From positions 1 through 60,796 of IMG/VR virus record IMGVR_UViG_3300030450_002344: a DNA stretch of 60,796 nt, one strand, 5' to 3'. The notes under the pieces were generated by a model. That model saw only the letters and a program-made list of their open reading frames with translations, searched no databases and had not been told where the DNA came from. The DNA is from a virus. Below, in pieces: positions 59,745 through 60,796 of the stretch (positions are counted from its first letter, which is position 1; each line of letters begins with the position of its first letter). Made by a program: the position numbers and the translations under genes.

Positions 59745-60796
59745 ATGATTCTTACTAACTTACAGTGTGGTTGTGAATATAAAGAGGATGAGGTCTTTCA
59801 TAGAAAGATATTAGAGAAGGATTGTGGTAGGCATATACCTAAGCCCGGCTTTAAAGCTCCTAAGAAAGAACCTGTTCTAGTAATGTGGCATCCCCCTTTA
59901 ATAAGTATATATTGTAGTGGCTGTGATAATCCATTCTATAAGAGACATCCTCATAGGATTACAGGGATGGGTCATGTAATAGAACATGGTGACTCTAATA
60001 CATTAGACGAAGCCTTTGAACTGTATCATGATAAGTGGGTTGACTGGTTTAGTAACCCCATGAATCATAAAGGGACGGTCAACTTTACAGGTATAGATTA
60101 CAAGACTGAGTTCTTAACTATTAACAAACCTGTTAGGGGACAGAGCCGTATTAACTTTATGAAATATAATTCTGATAGTAATGAGGGGAACGCGCCTATA
60201 CTTACAGAAGAACCTTATGTTATAAAGCAAGAGTTTACAGATGGACGGGTTAAGATTAAGCCTCTGTTCCCTGAGTTTACAGCGGCCAAGCTATTAAACT
60301 TTACATACTTCTATCTAGTAAAGCGTACCTATAACGGAGGTAAGTCTTCAGACCAAGAGATTTGGAATAAAGACTTTAAGGGTGAGGACATCCTAGAAGA
60401 TTTAGCCAACGATGTAATCTTAGAATTCTATGAACGTACAGCTAGAGGGGTGCCGATAAGATCTATATACGGATTCATTGCTATTATTGCTAGTCAGGTA
60501 CTAAATGACTGGCGTAAAACTAGAGCCGAGACTAGGTTAAGAACTATACCGGAGGCTATACTATCTCAATATGAGGACATAGATAATCCTATGGAACTCT
60601 ATGATATATACGCTGCCACTAAAGATACTCAGCGGGAGCATGAGTTAGATAGTTTAACTAAGTTACTAAATGATATTGATAGAGATAATGCCGAGCTTGC
60701 ACTAAAGCAAGCGGAGCTAGGTAAGATTATAGCGGCCAGCTCTAACATAATAGAGGCGGTTAATAATCCTGACTATCAAGAACTGCTTAATACTAC
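59745..60796 (+). CDS. Sigma-70 region 2-like protein (N-terminal part; continues at 1-350)
   Basis: AGGAG precedes the ATG by nine bases. The frame runs off the window and continues at position 3, giving about 433 residues. The N-terminus has CGC (8-10), C27 and CSGC (57-60), a possible zinc site. Residues of about 214-265 (EDLANDVILEFYE, then IYGFIAIIASQVLNDWRK) follow the sigma region 2.1-2.4 pattern: an acidic helix, an aromatic core and a basic helix ending in W-R-K. No region 4 helix-turn-helix is seen, so promoter recognition would be partial or use another partner. A non-sigma helical protein is possible. Confidence 0.5.
   Translation, partial: MILTNLQCGCEYKEDEVFHRKILEKDCGRHIPKPGFKAPKKEPVLVMWHPPLISIYCSGCDNPFYKRHPHRITGMGHVIEHGDSNTLDEAFELYHDKWVDWFSNPMNHKGTVNFTGIDYKTEFLTINKPVRGQSRINFMKYNSDSNEGNAPILTEEPYVIKQEFTDGRVKIKPLFPEFTAAKLLNFTYFYLVKRTYNGGKSSDQEIWNKDFKGEDILEDLANDVILEFYERTARGVPIRSIYGFIAIIASQVLNDWRKTRAETRLRTIPEAILSQYEDIDNPMELYDIYAATKDTQREHELDSLTKLLNDIDRDNAELALKQAELGKIIAASSNIIEAVNNPDYQELLNT
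60697..60796. repeat. Terminal direct repeat, right copy
   Basis: Repeats positions 1-100 with one mismatch at 60795. Removing it gives a circular length of 60696 bases and restores an uninterrupted gene across the junction. Confidence 0.9.

Noticed and set aside
1-60796. Lysogeny genes (integrase, repressor, attachment site)
   Set aside because: I looked for integrase and CI-like motifs and att-like tRNA repeats and found none.

Overview
The window looks like the complete genome of a lytic, tailed, podovirus-like phage. Its last 100 bases repeat its first 100 with one mismatch, so it is most likely a circular or circularly permuted genome of about 60.7 kb opened at an arbitrary point, inside a gene. 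A podovirus-type portal, a T7 gp11-like adaptor and a large nozzle-like protein support this. No tail tube, sheath or classical tape-measure protein is recognisable. I see no integrase, repressor or partition gene. The family A DNA polymerase has Tyr at the position often linked to virulent phages. A B12-dependent (class II) ribonucleotide reductase, a 2OG-Fe(II) oxygenase and small tail-associated proteins resemble those of marine and freshwater phages. The host cannot be named from the sequence. Several near-consensus sigma-70 promoters, often with an extended -10, show that host polymerase with a housekeeping-type sigma is used.

Layout. (1) 59745-60796 plus 1-350: a protein with a sigma region-2-like segment, split by the contig ends. 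(2) 569-6345, + strand: many small, tightly overlapping genes. They include two ArdA-like candidate antirestriction proteins, an orphan N4/N6 DNA methyltransferase and three small Zn-binding proteins, interrupted by a highly folded non-coding region (2500-3135). (3) 6384-18752, + strand: replication, recombination and nucleotide metabolism, with Pol A, a DUF932-like protein, an XPD/DinG-like Fe-S helicase, a RecB/Cas4-like nuclease, a Sak4-like ATPase, an ERCC4 nuclease, a metallopeptidase-like protein, class II RNR and a family 4 uracil-DNA glycosylase. (4) 50406 down to 18753, - strand: terminase, portal, a 1007-residue protein, a 3758-residue giant protein, scaffold, major capsid protein, neck and tail proteins, a nuclease, endolysin, phosphoesterase and holin. 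(5) 50479-58897, + strand: two lysozyme-fold proteins, several small membrane proteins, an initiator-like tRNA, a dNMP kinase, an SNase, a 2OG oxygenase, an orphan C5 methyltransferase and small unknown genes. (6) 58898-59744: AT-rich non-coding DNA with hairpin repeats, a plausible origin and control region.

How it may work together. Early genes would blunt host restriction through ArdA-like proteins and self-methylation of two chemistries. The central block makes dNTPs, copies DNA and recombines it; three of its enzymes probably carry Fe-S clusters. Face-to-face, overlapping promoters at 50418-50479 could set the balance between the virion operon and the rightward late module. A separate promoter at 31801-31829 boosts scaffold and capsid. 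The most unusual features are RNA-level: a roughly 640-nt multi-hairpin RNA, a 142-nt leader closed by an 18-bp stem, a three-copy hairpin element in early and control regions, and a tRNA resembling initiator tRNA. All structures were folded by eye, and all family assignments come from motif recognition without database searches.
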